Shown here: positions 37,694 through 47,067 of the stretch, piece after piece
Numbering within the stretch: position 1 is the stretch's first letter
How the letters are laid out: each line of letters begins with the position of its first letter
Assembly (NCBI GenBank): GCA_965223825.1
Contig: OZ245018.1
Coordinates: 1-64,000 of the forward strand
From: CAJXQU01 sp965223825
Lineage (GTDB): Bacteria > Pseudomonadota > Gammaproteobacteria > CAJXQU01
DNA length: 64,000 nt
Direction of reading: 5' to 3'
Made by a program: the position numbers and the translations under genes
The notes under the pieces: model-generated
What the model was told of the DNA's origin: nothing
Database searches by the model: none
Seen by the model: the letters and a program-made list of their open reading frames with translations, nothing else

Positions 37694-39025
37694 ATGAAAA
37701 CAAATCCTGAGTCGGATGTGATTCCGTTTCCGACCAAACCGCGCATTCTGACGCGATCTGAACACAACATTTCACGCGATAATATTTCGTCCGCCGCGTT
37801 GAAAGTCCTCTATCGATTAAAACAAGCCGATTATCAAGCCTACCTCGTTGGCGGCGGCGTGCGTGATTTACTACTCGGGCGTGAACCCAAAGATTTTGAT
37901 ATCGCCACCGATGCACAACCCGAACAAGTCCGCGAACTGTTCCGCAACTGTCGTTTGATCGGCCGTCGTTTCCGCCTCGCCCATGTCCACTTTGGCCAAG
38001 AAATTATTGAAGTTGCCACTTTTCGCGCCGATGCCGCTGACGAAGGTGATCGCGTAATCAGCGACGGCATGATCCTGCGTGATAATGTTTACGGCAGTTT
38101 GGACGATGATGTCTGGCGACGAGATTTCACCGTCAACGCGTTGTATTACAACATTGAAGATTTTTCGGTGGTGGATTACGTTAATGGCGTCGAGGACGTC
38201 AAAGCGGGTCGTTTACGGTTAATCGGCGATCCGGAAGAACGTTATCGTGAAGATCCCGTCCGCATGTTGCGAGCTGTCCGTTTCGCCACCAAGCTTGGCT
38301 TTACCATCGACAAAACCAGCGAAGCCCCGATCTTCGAGCTTGGTCAATTATTAAAAGACATTCCCGCCGCACGTCTGTTGGAAGAAACCAATAAACTCTT
38401 TATGAGCGGTTACGCGCTACAAAGTTTTGAGCAACTACGCCACATGGGATTATTCAACTACTTGTTCCCACAAGTGGAAGAATCGCTGGCCAAGCAAGAA
38501 GGCGGCTTTCCGCATACGCTGATCATGAAAGCGCTGGAAAATACCGACGCACGGATCAACATTGGCAAACCGGTCAACCCAGCGTTTTTATTCTCCGTCA
38601 TGCTCTGGCAACCAATGAACGATCTGCGCGAACATTATCTGAAGAACGGTGCATCACCATTTGATGCTGAACGCCTCGCTGCAGATACCGTCATCTCAAG
38701 ACAAATTGCCACCGTCGCCATTCCGCGTCGCTTGACCACGATGATCCGCGAGATTTGGGCACTTCAATCACGGTTGCTACAACGACAAGGAAAACGCCCC
38801 TTCGCCTTATTGGCAAATAAACGTTTCCGCGCGGCCTACGACTTTCTATTGTTGCGATCACAAGCGGGCGAAGTAGAAACTGAATTAGCCGACTGGTGGA
38901 CAGAATTCCAAGACGCAAATGATGACCGGCGCGAAGCCATGCAAAGCCAGCTTCCGACGGATCCCGGTCGAAAACGCAAACGTCGTCCACGTCGACGCAA
39001 ACCGCGCAGTAAAGCCTCTGACTGA
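37694..39025 (+). CDS. pcnB: Poly(A) polymerase I
   Basis: Adds 3' poly(A) to RNA and so marks it for decay (443 aa from 37694). The class II nucleotidyltransferase core is AYLVGGGVRDLLLG with the metal aspartates in KDFDIATDA. RRFRLAHVHFG and RRDFTVNALYYN follow, and the RNA-binding domain comes after that. The C-terminus is strongly basic (GRKRKRRPRRRKPRSK), typical for PcnB. The frame is open from 37577, but the promoter position favours 37694. No good ribosome site is present, and a non-AUG start as in E. coli cannot be excluded. folK follows after eight bases. Confidence 0.93.
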   Translation: MKTNPESDVIPFPTKPRILTRSEHNISRDNISSAALKVLYRLKQADYQAYLVGGGVRDLLLGREPKDFDIATDAQPEQVRELFRNCRLIGRRFRLAHVHFGQEIIEVATFRADAADEGDRVISDGMILRDNVYGSLDDDVWRRDFTVNALYYNIEDFSVVDYVNGVEDVKAGRLRLIGDPEERYREDPVRMLRAVRFATKLGFTIDKTSEAPIFELGQLLKDIPAARLLEETNKLFMSGYALQSFEQLRHMGLFNYLFPQVEESLAKQEGGFPHTLIMKALENTDARINIGKPVNPAFLFSVMLWQPMNDLREHYLKNGASPFDAERLAADTVISRQIATVAIPRRLTTMIREIWALQSRLLQRQGKRPFALLANKRFRAAYDFLLLRSQAGEVETELADWWTEFQDANDDRREAMQSQLPTDPGRKRKRRPRRRKPRSKASD

Positions 39026-39033
39026 TCACAAAG

Positions 39034-39546
39034 ATGGTTCACACGCCCGAACAACCCACCTCTCCGCCGCCCATTACGGCTTACATCGGACTCGGCAGCA
39101 ACCTTGAAGATCCGATTGATCAGGTCAAACGTGCATTACAAGAACTCGATCAAATCCCCTCCAGCAAACTGATAAAAGCTTCCTCACTCTATCGCAGCGA
39201 TCCCGTCGGCCCGCCCGGACAACCCGACTACATCAACGCCGTCGCCGCGATCGAAACCACTCTCGAACCAATCCCCTTACTGCGCGAATTACAAAAAATC
39301 GAACAAGCCCACGAACGTGTCAGAATTATCAGATGGGGACCGCGCACCTTAGATTTGGATGTATTGTTATACGCTGATCAGGAAATCAACGAACCGGATC
39401 TGATCGTGCCGCACGTCATGTTGCCGGAGAGAAGTTTCGTACTTTATCCGTTGTTGGAGATTGCACCTGATCTTAATATTCCAGGACATGGCGTATTAAG
39501 ACTTTTAGTTGAAAAATTATCATCCGAAGGTTTGTCGATACTTTGA
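39034..39546 (+). CDS. folK: 6-hydroxymethyl-dihydropterin pyrophosphokinase
   Basis: Transfers pyrophosphate from ATP to the pterin in folate synthesis (170 aa). Motifs are YIGLGSNLEDP, YRSDPVGPPGQPDYINAV and the diagnostic RWGPRTLDLDVLLY with metal-binding Asp pair. It overlaps no gene but is probably cotranscribed with pcnB, an association common in gammaproteobacteria. The usual next genes panBC come only after the DUF2339 gene. Confidence 0.96.
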   Translation: MVHTPEQPTSPPPITAYIGLGSNLEDPIDQVKRALQELDQIPSSKLIKASSLYRSDPVGPPGQPDYINAVAAIETTLEPIPLLRELQKIEQAHERVRIIRWGPRTLDLDVLLYADQEINEPDLIVPHVMLPERSFVLYPLLEIAPDLNIPGHGVLRLLVEKLSSEGLSIL

Positions 39547-39674
39547 TAGGTTTTTCTAATAATGCGCTTTGAAGAAAGTTTTTACTGTCAGCTTTTCTTT
39601 AAGAGTATACCTAGACAGTTCAAGCATAATTCTCAAGTTGTTACGATAATAAAGTTGATGCCTCGGAAAAAATA

Positions 39675-42632
39675 ATGGAAGCACTCGCAGCAATTATAGG
39701 TTTATTTTACGGCGCACTTTTTCTGATCGGCTTGCCGTATTTATTTTTCTCGTTGTTAAAACTGCGTGATAAAAACTCGTTGCTTGAATCGCGGGTGGAT
39801 GATCTGCAAACCGCCTTGCGTGATCTGCAGCAAAAACCGTTTCCTGATCTTACTGACGAAACCGAAACATCTGACCATTCTTTTTCAAACGACCCCATTT
39901 CACCTTCTCAAGATCAGGTTTCAGAATCTCACACCGACGCTTGGGATGCTGCAACTGATGAAGAAAAATTTGATACGGACTTTGCGAAGACAACCCAACA
40001 TGCCTATTCACAACCAACGGCGAATAGTGAGGTTGCAACGGCACCATTTTCAACGAACGAAGAAGAACCCGTACCCTCAAAACAGTATGTTTTAAATCCA
40101 GAAAACTTAACTCGCTTACAGAATTGGTTGCGCGCAAATTGGACGCTGGCGATCGCAGCGTTGTCGATGATTCTCGGTGGATTTTTCATGGTGCAATATG
40201 GCGTAGAAAATGGATTACTGACGCCGCCTTTACGTGTGATCGGTGCGTTACTGCTAGGTGCGATGTTGATCGGCGGTGGCGAATTTTTACGTCGTAAACA
40301 TGGCGATCTCGGATCCGCGTCAATACAACATTTACCGTCGACATTAGCCGGCGCAGGCGTGGTGATCTTATTTATCGCGGTGCTTTCTGCACATGCGCTG
40401 TATGGCTTGATCAGCGCGCTATCAGCATTAATCGGACTCGCGCTCGTTTCCCTTGTAGCGATTGCGATGGGTTGGCTTTACGGGCCAGTGTTGTCGGCGA
40501 TTGGTATTTTGGGTGCGAGTGCTGCACCGTTTTTAGTGCAAGGCGATGCCGATAGCGGCTTGGTGTTGTACCCGTATTTTGCGTTGATTGCCCTGATCGG
40601 CTTGAGCATTGATACGCTTAAACGCTGGGCCTGGGTGTCTGCGCTGGCGCTGGCTGCACCGACTGTGTCAATCGCCTTGTTATGGCTGGCCGATCCGCAA
40701 CCACTAGCATTAATTTGTTCGGCACTCGTGATCGCTCTCGCCGCGATCACGATTCCTAACCGCAGCGTTACACCGATGCATTCTGGCCCGTCGAGTATCT
40801 CGCAATTTTTGAAAAAAGGACGTGCACATTTCACCACTTTGCTCGCAGCGGCGGGGGTGTTGATCGTCTCTGTTGCTGCTCTCGTCGTCGCGTTGACGCG
40901 CGATCCTTTACCGGAAATTTGGTTGGGCTTAGTGGTTTTACTGCTGCTTTGCGCACTAACGCTTTTCTGGTTTCGTCGCGCTCCTGCGCTGGAAGAACTC
41001 GCTTTACTCCCGCCGGTGTTTTTTATCGGCTGGTTATTTTTTCACGCAAAAGAGCAGGGTGCGTTATTTCTTTCTGCACATTTAAAATCCCCACCCACGA
41101 TGCAGGTTGATCTAACATCAGCGCCAGTAGCGAATAATACGATCTGGTGGTTGGTCTTGTTTGCGGCGATGTTGTCCTTTTTTGCGTTCATTAGAATGCA
41201 CCTGCATATTAAGCAAACGGTGTGTGAAAATAGCCGAGTTGATCACAATACACCGTTCGCTTTACGTTTTGATCCGTGGGCAATGGCCGCAGCGGCGTTA
41301 TTGCCGATCGGCATTTTCGTGTTGGAATTTTTATGGGTACCAAGCACGGCTTATGGCGAAACGCATTGGGCACTCGGGATTGTTATTGCCTCGCTCTTGC
41401 TGATCTACTTCGCTCGACATCGGGCACAGCTTGGCGGCGACGGCAAAGATCTGGATTGCGGGTTATTCGCTGCATCAGCCCTGAGCTTGATCGCGCTCGC
41501 TTTATTCGTTGTGCTGACCAAAACCGCGCTGACACTCGGACTCAGTTTCGTGATTTTACTGGCAAGCTTGATCAACCGTCGTTATAAATTACCGCCGCTC
41601 GGTTGGATGATTCAGATCGGCATTGCGGTGATTGGTTATCGCTTGCTGATTGATCCAGGTTTCCAGTGGAGTTTGAATGAGGCGTCTTTCCTCAATTTCT
41701 TGCTGGCATATCTCGGCCCAATCGCAGCACTGATCGGTATTTTGCTGATCACGAAAGACACTCACTATGCGCAACCAAACATCAACGAAAATCTGACACC
41801 CGATCAGATCCACCATCAACAGCAACGAAGTGATCGTCAGCAAGCGCTGATCCGCAGTGTGGCAGAATCTGCGTTGATCAGCTTCGGCGGCATTTTCCTG
41901 ACCTTATTCCTTGCGCGCCTGATCGATGCAAAAGACTTTCTCAATCATTGGGGCTATGGCGTCTCGGCCATGATCTGGTTCAGCTCTGCGATTGCGCAAC
42001 TCTGGCGCTTGCCACACAGCAGCGGTAAAGCGCGCTTGGTTCGCTTAGGTTTTGTGGTGGTCTTTCTGCTTTCCGGCTTCAGCATGCTTATGAAACTCTT
42101 GGATCACGTCTCGATGATGTTGAACTGGAGTTTTGAAAAAGTCATTGGCCCACCGATTTTCGACAGTCTCGCACTGGCATTTTTACCACTCGCGATGCTC
42201 TGCGCTATCACCGCAAAATGGCTGGCGACGCCGGAACGCGGCATGCCAGATTGGTTGCGCACAGGACTTTATGTCGCTGGTTCCAGCCTGATCGCATTTT
42301 GGGGCTGGTTGGAGATCCGCCGTTTGTGGCGCGGCACGGATTTATCCGTGGCTGGCCCAAGTGACGGCGAACTCTACACTTACACGATTGCCATGTTATT
42401 GATCTCGCTCGGCTTATTGTTTTATGCCTTCATTAAACGCTCGATTACCTTACGTAAACTCGCCATGATCGGTGTCGCCCTGACAATCGCGAAAGTCTTT
42501 CTGATCGACATGTCCGGTTTATCCGGCTTGGTGCGCGTTGCGGCCTTTATGGGCCTCGGCCTCGCCTTGGTCGCGTTGGCCTGGTTTAACCGTGTGATTA
42601 ATGAAAATTGGACGAAACAGGATCGCGCTTAG
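39675..42632 (+). CDS. DUF2339 giant polytopic membrane protein
   Basis: Very hydrophobic protein of unknown function (985 aa). It has one N-terminal membrane segment (about 5-27), a short coiled coil (about 32-52), a roughly 80-residue acidic cytoplasmic linker and then more than 20 membrane helices from about residue 153 to the end. This is the DUF2339 architecture; some relatives are loosely associated with envelope or O-antigen ligase-like functions, but no catalytic motif is evident. GGAA lies about eight bases before the ATG. It stands between folK and panB, with gaps of 128 and 136 bases, so is probably its own transcription unit. Confidence 0.82.
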   Translation: MEALAAIIGLFYGALFLIGLPYLFFSLLKLRDKNSLLESRVDDLQTALRDLQQKPFPDLTDETETSDHSFSNDPISPSQDQVSESHTDAWDAATDEEKFDTDFAKTTQHAYSQPTANSEVATAPFSTNEEEPVPSKQYVLNPENLTRLQNWLRANWTLAIAALSMILGGFFMVQYGVENGLLTPPLRVIGALLLGAMLIGGGEFLRRKHGDLGSASIQHLPSTLAGAGVVILFIAVLSAHALYGLISALSALIGLALVSLVAIAMGWLYGPVLSAIGILGASAAPFLVQGDADSGLVLYPYFALIALIGLSIDTLKRWAWVSALALAAPTVSIALLWLADPQPLALICSALVIALAAITIPNRSVTPMHSGPSSISQFLKKGRAHFTTLLAAAGVLIVSVAALVVALTRDPLPEIWLGLVVLLLLCALTLFWFRRAPALEELALLPPVFFIGWLFFHAKEQGALFLSAHLKSPPTMQVDLTSAPVANNTIWWLVLFAAMLSFFAFIRMHLHIKQTVCENSRVDHNTPFALRFDPWAMAAAALLPIGIFVLEFLWVPSTAYGETHWALGIVIASLLLIYFARHRAQLGGDGKDLDCGLFAASALSLIALALFVVLTKTALTLGLSFVILLASLINRRYKLPPLGWMIQIGIAVIGYRLLIDPGFQWSLNEASFLNFLLAYLGPIAALIGILLITKDTHYAQPNINENLTPDQIHHQQQRSDRQQALIRSVAESALISFGGIFLTLFLARLIDAKDFLNHWGYGVSAMIWFSSAIAQLWRLPHSSGKARLVRLGFVVVFLLSGFSMLMKLLDHVSMMLNWSFEKVIGPPIFDSLALAFLPLAMLCAITAKWLATPERGMPDWLRTGLYVAGSSLIAFWGWLEIRRLWRGTDLSVAGPSDGELYTYTIAMLLISLGLLFYAFIKRSITLRKLAMIGVALTIAKVFLIDMSGLSGLVRVAAFMGLGLALVALAWFNRVINENWTKQDRA

Positions 42633-42724
42633 TCTACATACTCCATGAAAATCGAACACCGGAAAGGCTATTTATAAAATCCACATATTCAACGATGTTT
42701 TCACCTCAAGCCATCGCAATCATC

Positions 42725-42733
42725 TGCTATGCT
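42725..42733 (+). promoter_or_regulatory. Extended -10 element for panBC
   Basis: TGC followed by TATGCT lies 35 bases before panB. A ribosome site (AGGGAG) lies between it and the ATG, so this transcript is not leaderless. Confidence 0.45.
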
Positions 42734-42768
42734 AAACATTCTTTAAAACATCGGAATAGGGAGCTTGC

Positions 42769-43563
42769 ATGAAGTCGGTTTCGATCGCTACGTTACATAA
42801 AATGAAACAAGACGGTGAGAAGATTGCCGTATTGACCTGTTATGACGCGACATTTTCTGAAGTGCTGGATGATGCTGGCGTGGATGTCATGTTAATTGGT
42901 GATTCGTTAGGCATGGTCGTCCAAGGACAAGCGTCCACCGTCAGTGTGACGATTGAGGACATGATCTATCATTCAAAGCTGGTCAGCCGCGGTGCAAAAC
43001 GCGCATTGGTGGTGACGGATCTGCCGTTTATGTCGTATGCCACGCCGGAACAAGCTATGCACAATGCAGCGCGTTTGATGAACGAAGGCAACGCACAAAT
43101 GGTCAAACTTGAAGGCGGTGAATGGCTGACGGAAACGATCCAAATGATGAGCGATCGTGGGATTCCAGTCTGTGCGCATCTCGGTTTACTGCCGCAATCG
43201 GTCAACCAACTTGGTGGCTATTTTGTGCAAGGCCGCGATGAAAAAAGCGCGCAACAGATGATCAGTGATGCGCAAGCGTTAGAAGCGGCTGGCGCATTAA
43301 TGTTGGTGTTAGAACTGGTGCCGCGAAAACTCGCAGCGGAAATTTCCAAGGCGGTGTCAATTCCAGTGATCGGCATTGGCGCGGGTGTCGATACGGACGG
43401 CCAAGTCTTGGTTCTGCATGACATGCTCGGCATTAGCGGACGTTGTGGCAAATTATGCAAAAACTTCATGCAGGACGCCGGAAATGTGCAAGGTGCGATC
43501 GCAGATTATGTCAATGCAGTGAAAGCAAAAAGCTTCCCTGCTGAGGAAAACGGATTCGACTAA
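42769..43563 (+). CDS. panB: 3-methyl-2-oxobutanoate hydroxymethyltransferase
   Basis: First committed step of pantothenate synthesis, methylene-THF dependent (264 aa). Landmarks are LTCYDATFSEVLDDAGVD with metal-binding Asp, IGDSLGMVVQG, VKLEGGEW and the catalytic Glu region LVLELVP, and then IGIGAGVDTDGQVLV. AGGGAG is the ribosome site. Overlaps panC by one base (TAATG). Confidence 0.97.
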   Translation: MKSVSIATLHKMKQDGEKIAVLTCYDATFSEVLDDAGVDVMLIGDSLGMVVQGQASTVSVTIEDMIYHSKLVSRGAKRALVVTDLPFMSYATPEQAMHNAARLMNEGNAQMVKLEGGEWLTETIQMMSDRGIPVCAHLGLLPQSVNQLGGYFVQGRDEKSAQQMISDAQALEAAGALMLVLELVPRKLAAEISKAVSIPVIGIGAGVDTDGQVLVLHDMLGISGRCGKLCKNFMQDAGNVQGAIADYVNAVKAKSFPAEENGFD

Positions 43564-44420
43564 TGCAGACTATTCATCACGTTCAGGAACTCCGCAGTCA
43601 GATCAAAAACTGGCGTTTGCAGAATGAGTCAATCTGCTTAGTGCCGACGATGGGCAATCTACACGAAGGTCATCTGGCGCTGGTTGATCGCGCTGCACAA
43701 CTGGCTGATCGGGTTGTCGTGAGTATTTTTGTCAACCCCATGCAGTTTGTGAAGGGTGAAGATTTTGATACGTACCCACGCACTTTAGAGCAGGATTTAC
43801 GCGCGGTGTCTGAACGCGGTGCGGATACCGTTTTTGCCCCAAATGTCGAAGAAGTCTACCCCGCAGGGTTGGATAATCACACCGAAGTGTCGGTGCCTGC
43901 GCTGGACGGAATGTTGTGCGGTGAATATCGACCCGGTCACTTCACGGGTGTGGCGACGGTCGTTTCAAAACTCTTTAACCTCGTACAGTCCGATCTGGCG
44001 ATTTTCGGTGAAAAAGATTACCAACAAGTACAGGTAATCAAACGCATGGTGGCGGATTTGTGTATGCCGATCTCCATTCACACCTTGCCCACCGTGCGCG
44101 AAGAAGACGGCCTCGCCATGAGTTCGCGCAATGGATATTTGTCAGAAAAGGAGCGTCAACTCGCCCCGCATATCTATGCACAATTGAATACGATCGCGGA
44201 CGAATTAAAAGAAGGCCGTTCGGATTATTTCGAACTCGAAAAAATGGCCAATGCCACATTAAAAACTACCGGTTTTGAACCTGAATATTTCGCTATACGT
44301 CGCCAAGATAATTTACGCGCGCCCGAACCAAATGAAGAAAAGCTCGTCATACTCGTTGCGGCCCGCCTCGGCAGTACGCGTTTGATCGATAACCTCACCG
44401 TTGACCGCACCACACGCTAA
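43563..44420 (+). CDS. panC: Pantothenate synthetase
   Basis: ATP-dependent joining of pantoate and beta-alanine (285 aa). VPTMGNLHEGHLALV holds the HIGH-type ATP motif; FVNPMQF, the GVATVVSKLFNLV pantoate-binding helix, FGEKDYQQ and MSSRNGYL (KMSKS-like) are present. It is coupled to panB; panD is absent from the window. Confidence 0.97.
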   Translation: MQTIHHVQELRSQIKNWRLQNESICLVPTMGNLHEGHLALVDRAAQLADRVVVSIFVNPMQFVKGEDFDTYPRTLEQDLRAVSERGADTVFAPNVEEVYPAGLDNHTEVSVPALDGMLCGEYRPGHFTGVATVVSKLFNLVQSDLAIFGEKDYQQVQVIKRMVADLCMPISIHTLPTVREEDGLAMSSRNGYLSEKERQLAPHIYAQLNTIADELKEGRSDYFELEKMANATLKTTGFEPEYFAIRRQDNLRAPEPNEEKLVILVAARLGSTRLIDNLTVDRTTR

Positions 44421-44432
44421 GGAAAATTTTGC

Positions 44433-45167
44433 ATGAGTACCGCCGCCATAATGCTGATCGGCAATGAAATTTTGTCTGGTCGGACGAAAGATCAAAACCT
44501 GCCATACCTAGGCCAACGCTTTGATGAACTGGGAATTTCGCTGATCGAAGTGCGTATCGTGCGTGATGAACCGGCAGAAATCATCGCTACCGTTAACACC
44601 TTGCGCCCATTATACGACTACATTTTTACCACTGGCGGCATTGGGCCAACCCATGATGACATCACCACAGCCTGCATTGCAGATGCGTTTGGCTTACAGG
44701 TTGAGCGCAATGCTGTCGCGGAAAAAACCCTGCTCGACTGGTATGGAGAAGGCGACGTGAATGATGCGCGAATGAAGATGGCGGATATTCCTATCGGCGC
44801 AGAACTGATCGACAACCCAGTGAGCGGTGCACCAGGCTTCCGTTTAGAAAATGTCTATGTGCTCGCAGGCGTTCCTCCGATTATGCAAGGCATGTTTGAA
44901 GGCATCGCAGCGAGTCTAAGCGGCGGTGATCCTGTCCATACACGCAGCATCAGCGCACACATGCGTGAAAGTCAGATCGCAAAAACCTTAGGGGCTTTCC
45001 AAGATGATTATCCTGCGATCAGCATCGGCAGTTACCCTTTTCAGCGACAAGGAAAATACGGGGTGAATATCGTCTGTCGCGGAACGAGTGAAGATCAACT
45101 CACCGAGTTAGAAAGCAAAATTCGGGACTGGATTGATCAGGAAGGTTACGAATTGATCACGGCCTGA
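44433..45167 (+). CDS. CinA N-domain (MoaB/Mog-fold) protein
   Basis: Stand-alone molybdopterin-binding-like domain (244 aa). N-terminal ILIGNEILSGRTKDQN-like start, FTTGGIGPTHDDITTACIADAFG and the NPVSGAPGF loop match the COG1058/CinA N-terminal domain. The C-terminal nicotinamide-nucleotide amidase domain of full CinA is missing, and the protein is of the usual length for the short form. It begins 12 bases after panC and may ride on that transcript. In related enzymes this domain has ADP-ribose/NAD-type pyrophosphatase activity, so a link to NAD repair is possible but unproven. Confidence 0.85.
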   Translation: MSTAAIMLIGNEILSGRTKDQNLPYLGQRFDELGISLIEVRIVRDEPAEIIATVNTLRPLYDYIFTTGGIGPTHDDITTACIADAFGLQVERNAVAEKTLLDWYGEGDVNDARMKMADIPIGAELIDNPVSGAPGFRLENVYVLAGVPPIMQGMFEGIAASLSGGDPVHTRSISAHMRESQIAKTLGAFQDDYPAISIGSYPFQRQGKYGVNIVCRGTSEDQLTELESKIRDWIDQEGYELITA

Positions 45168-45175
45168 TCACCCAT

Positions 45176-45967
45176 CTAAAACTCGCTTCTGCTGCGCCAC
45201 AAGTACGACTCCATCGACAACGCATGATGGCTGATCCCCCCTTCGAGAACGGACAGCTGATCAGCTTCTTCGACAGCACCTAAGGCAAACACTAAGGGCA
45301 TATAATGCTCATCAGTCGGATGGGTTTTCGCAAAGATCGCACCCGCTTTGTCTGCGTTGATGATCGCATCAGCATTCTGCTCACGTAATCGTTCCCGCAC
45401 CCAGCTTTGAAAGGTGTGCGCCGCAACCGACGTACTCGTCGCCCCAAAACGCATGTCGGCAAAGTTGTGCGTCAGACTGCCTGATCCAATCACCGCAAAG
45501 CCTTGATCACGACATTTACGCACCACGCGCCCCAGTGAAAATACCTCCTTTGGCGTGGCGGCCTGTGGCAATGAGATCTGGATGATTGGGATCTGCGCAT
45601 CCGGCAAAAGATGGCGTAATGGTACCCACACACCATGATCCCAACCACGCACGTGATCCAACGTGACGCTACCCACCGAATCCTGAAATTGCCCTGCAAC
45701 TGTTGCCGCAAGATCAGCATCTCCCCTTGCGGCATAACGCATCTCATACAATTCTGGCGGGAAGCCACCAAAGTCGTAGATCAGATCCGGTGTAGGATTC
45801 GCATTCACCCATAAACCGGCACTCATCCAATGCGCTGATAAGATGATCACCGCGCGTGCTTCGGTAAAATACCGACCTGCTTCGCGCAACAGACTCGCCG
45901 CACCGACCGTGTCTAATGCAAATGTCGGTGCCCCGTGGCTAATAAACATGACTGGTTGTTTCTGCAT
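45176..45967 (-). CDS. LigB-like class III extradiol dioxygenase (YgiD/DODA type)
   Basis: Non-heme metal dioxygenase-like protein (263 aa). Candidate metal histidines lie in FISHGAPT (His11), ILSAHWMS, WDHGVWVPL and GSLTHNFAD, all as in YgiD/DOPA-dioxygenase relatives. The frame is open to 46003, but the ATG at 45967 gives the family start and lies eight bases past the preceding stop. It is downstream of, and apparently cotranscribed with, the hydroquinone reductase, which suggests catechol or quinol substrates. Confidence 0.87.
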   Translation of the reverse strand: MQKQPVMFISHGAPTFALDTVGAASLLREAGRYFTEARAVIILSAHWMSAGLWVNANPTPDLIYDFGGFPPELYEMRYAARGDADLAATVAGQFQDSVGSVTLDHVRGWDHGVWVPLRHLLPDAQIPIIQISLPQAATPKEVFSLGRVVRKCRDQGFAVIGSGSLTHNFADMRFGATSTSVAAHTFQSWVRERLREQNADAIINADKAGAIFAKTHPTDEHYMPLVFALGAVEEADQLSVLEGGISHHALSMESYLWRSRSEF

Positions 45968-45975
45968 CACTTCGC

Positions 45976-46923
45976 TCACGACGACGCTGTCAAGTGTAAC
46001 CAATCAAGAGCTGGCCCCTGCGGAATAATTCCGCTCGGATTTAATGACTTGATCGAATAATAACCCTGCTTAATGTGGTCAATCCGAGTAGATTTTGCGA
46101 ACGCGGGGATTTGCAATAGTCGCATAAGATATGCAGAAAGTGCCGTAAAATCTGCGATCTGGTTTCGATTTGTTTTAAATAGACTAAAATAGGCAACATC
46201 AAATCGCACTAATGTCACGAATAAGTGAATGTCGCTTTCGGTTAGCTGATCGCCCACCGCATAATCATGATGCGAAAAATGCGTTTCAAGTCGATCCAGA
46301 CACGTAAAAACATCCGCATAAGCTTCATTGTAGGCCTGCTGCGAGCCGGCAAAGCCCGCGCGGTAAACACCGTTATTTAACGCGTGGTAGATCGTTTCAT
46401 TAAACTGATCAATCTCATTCATTTGCGAATCTGGTGCAAGATCATCAACAGCATGATGTAACGGCCGCAGATCACGATTAAAAATACGCACAATATCCGC
46501 AGATTCGTTATTCACAATACGTGCTTCGGTTCGATCCCAAATGACCGGCACAGTGGCTCGGCCAGTAAATTCTGCATCAGATCGTGTGTAAAGCTCGTGC
46601 ATCTTATTCACGCCAGTGAGTGGTCCATCCGAAATAACGGGATCATCATCCTCTACTTCTCGAAAGCGCCATCCTTCTTCCGTTAGTGCAGGATGCACCA
46701 CACGCAGCGGAAAGTATTTTTCCAAACCCAATAGTGATCGCGCGATTAAACAACGTGTCGCCCAAGGGCAAATATACGCCACGATCAATTCGTAACGCCC
46801 TGTTTCCACACCGGATACATCGGGCTTATCCCGAAATGCACTGGTCTGACGGATAAAACGTCCCTGCGCATCTTGCTTTTGTACTGGCTGCCAGTCCGCT
46901 GTCCAAACACCTTTTACTAACAT
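45976..46923 (-). CDS. Glutathionyl-hydroquinone reductase (Xi-class GST)
   Basis: Reduces glutathionyl-hydroquinones to hydroquinones using glutathione (315 aa). The catalytic motif is YICPWATR (Cys near residue 52). The N-terminal extension GRFIRQTSAFRD and the C-terminal helical GST domain (DIHLFVTLVRFD) are characteristic of the YqjG/Xi class. First gene of a two-gene minus-strand unit, divergent from a LysR regulator. Confidence 0.92.
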   Translation of the reverse strand: MLVKGVWTADWQPVQKQDAQGRFIRQTSAFRDKPDVSGVETGRYELIVAYICPWATRCLIARSLLGLEKYFPLRVVHPALTEEGWRFREVEDDDPVISDGPLTGVNKMHELYTRSDAEFTGRATVPVIWDRTEARIVNNESADIVRIFNRDLRPLHHAVDDLAPDSQMNEIDQFNETIYHALNNGVYRAGFAGSQQAYNEAYADVFTCLDRLETHFSHHDYAVGDQLTESDIHLFVTLVRFDVAYFSLFKTNRNQIADFTALSAYLMRLLQIPAFAKSTRIDHIKQGYYSIKSLNPSGIIPQGPALDWLHLTASS

Positions 46924-47005
46924 GCTTACCTCATCTTACTTAATCTTGATCGTCCCGATCGCTCTGGACATTGAGAATAAGTATTGACCACAAGATATTC
47001 ATTAA

Positions 47006-47023
47006 CAATAATCAACATTATTG
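47006..47023. promoter_or_regulatory. Dyad in lysR / hydroquinone reductase intergenic region
   Basis: CAATAAT and ATTATTG form perfect 7-bp arms around CAAC. The site lies 44 bases before the lysR start and 82 bases before the divergent gene. It is a natural candidate binding site for the LysR protein. Confidence 0.45.
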
Positions 47024-47067
47024 ACTGATTGTTTAATTTGTTTTTACTTTAAACGGGTGGTTTTACA

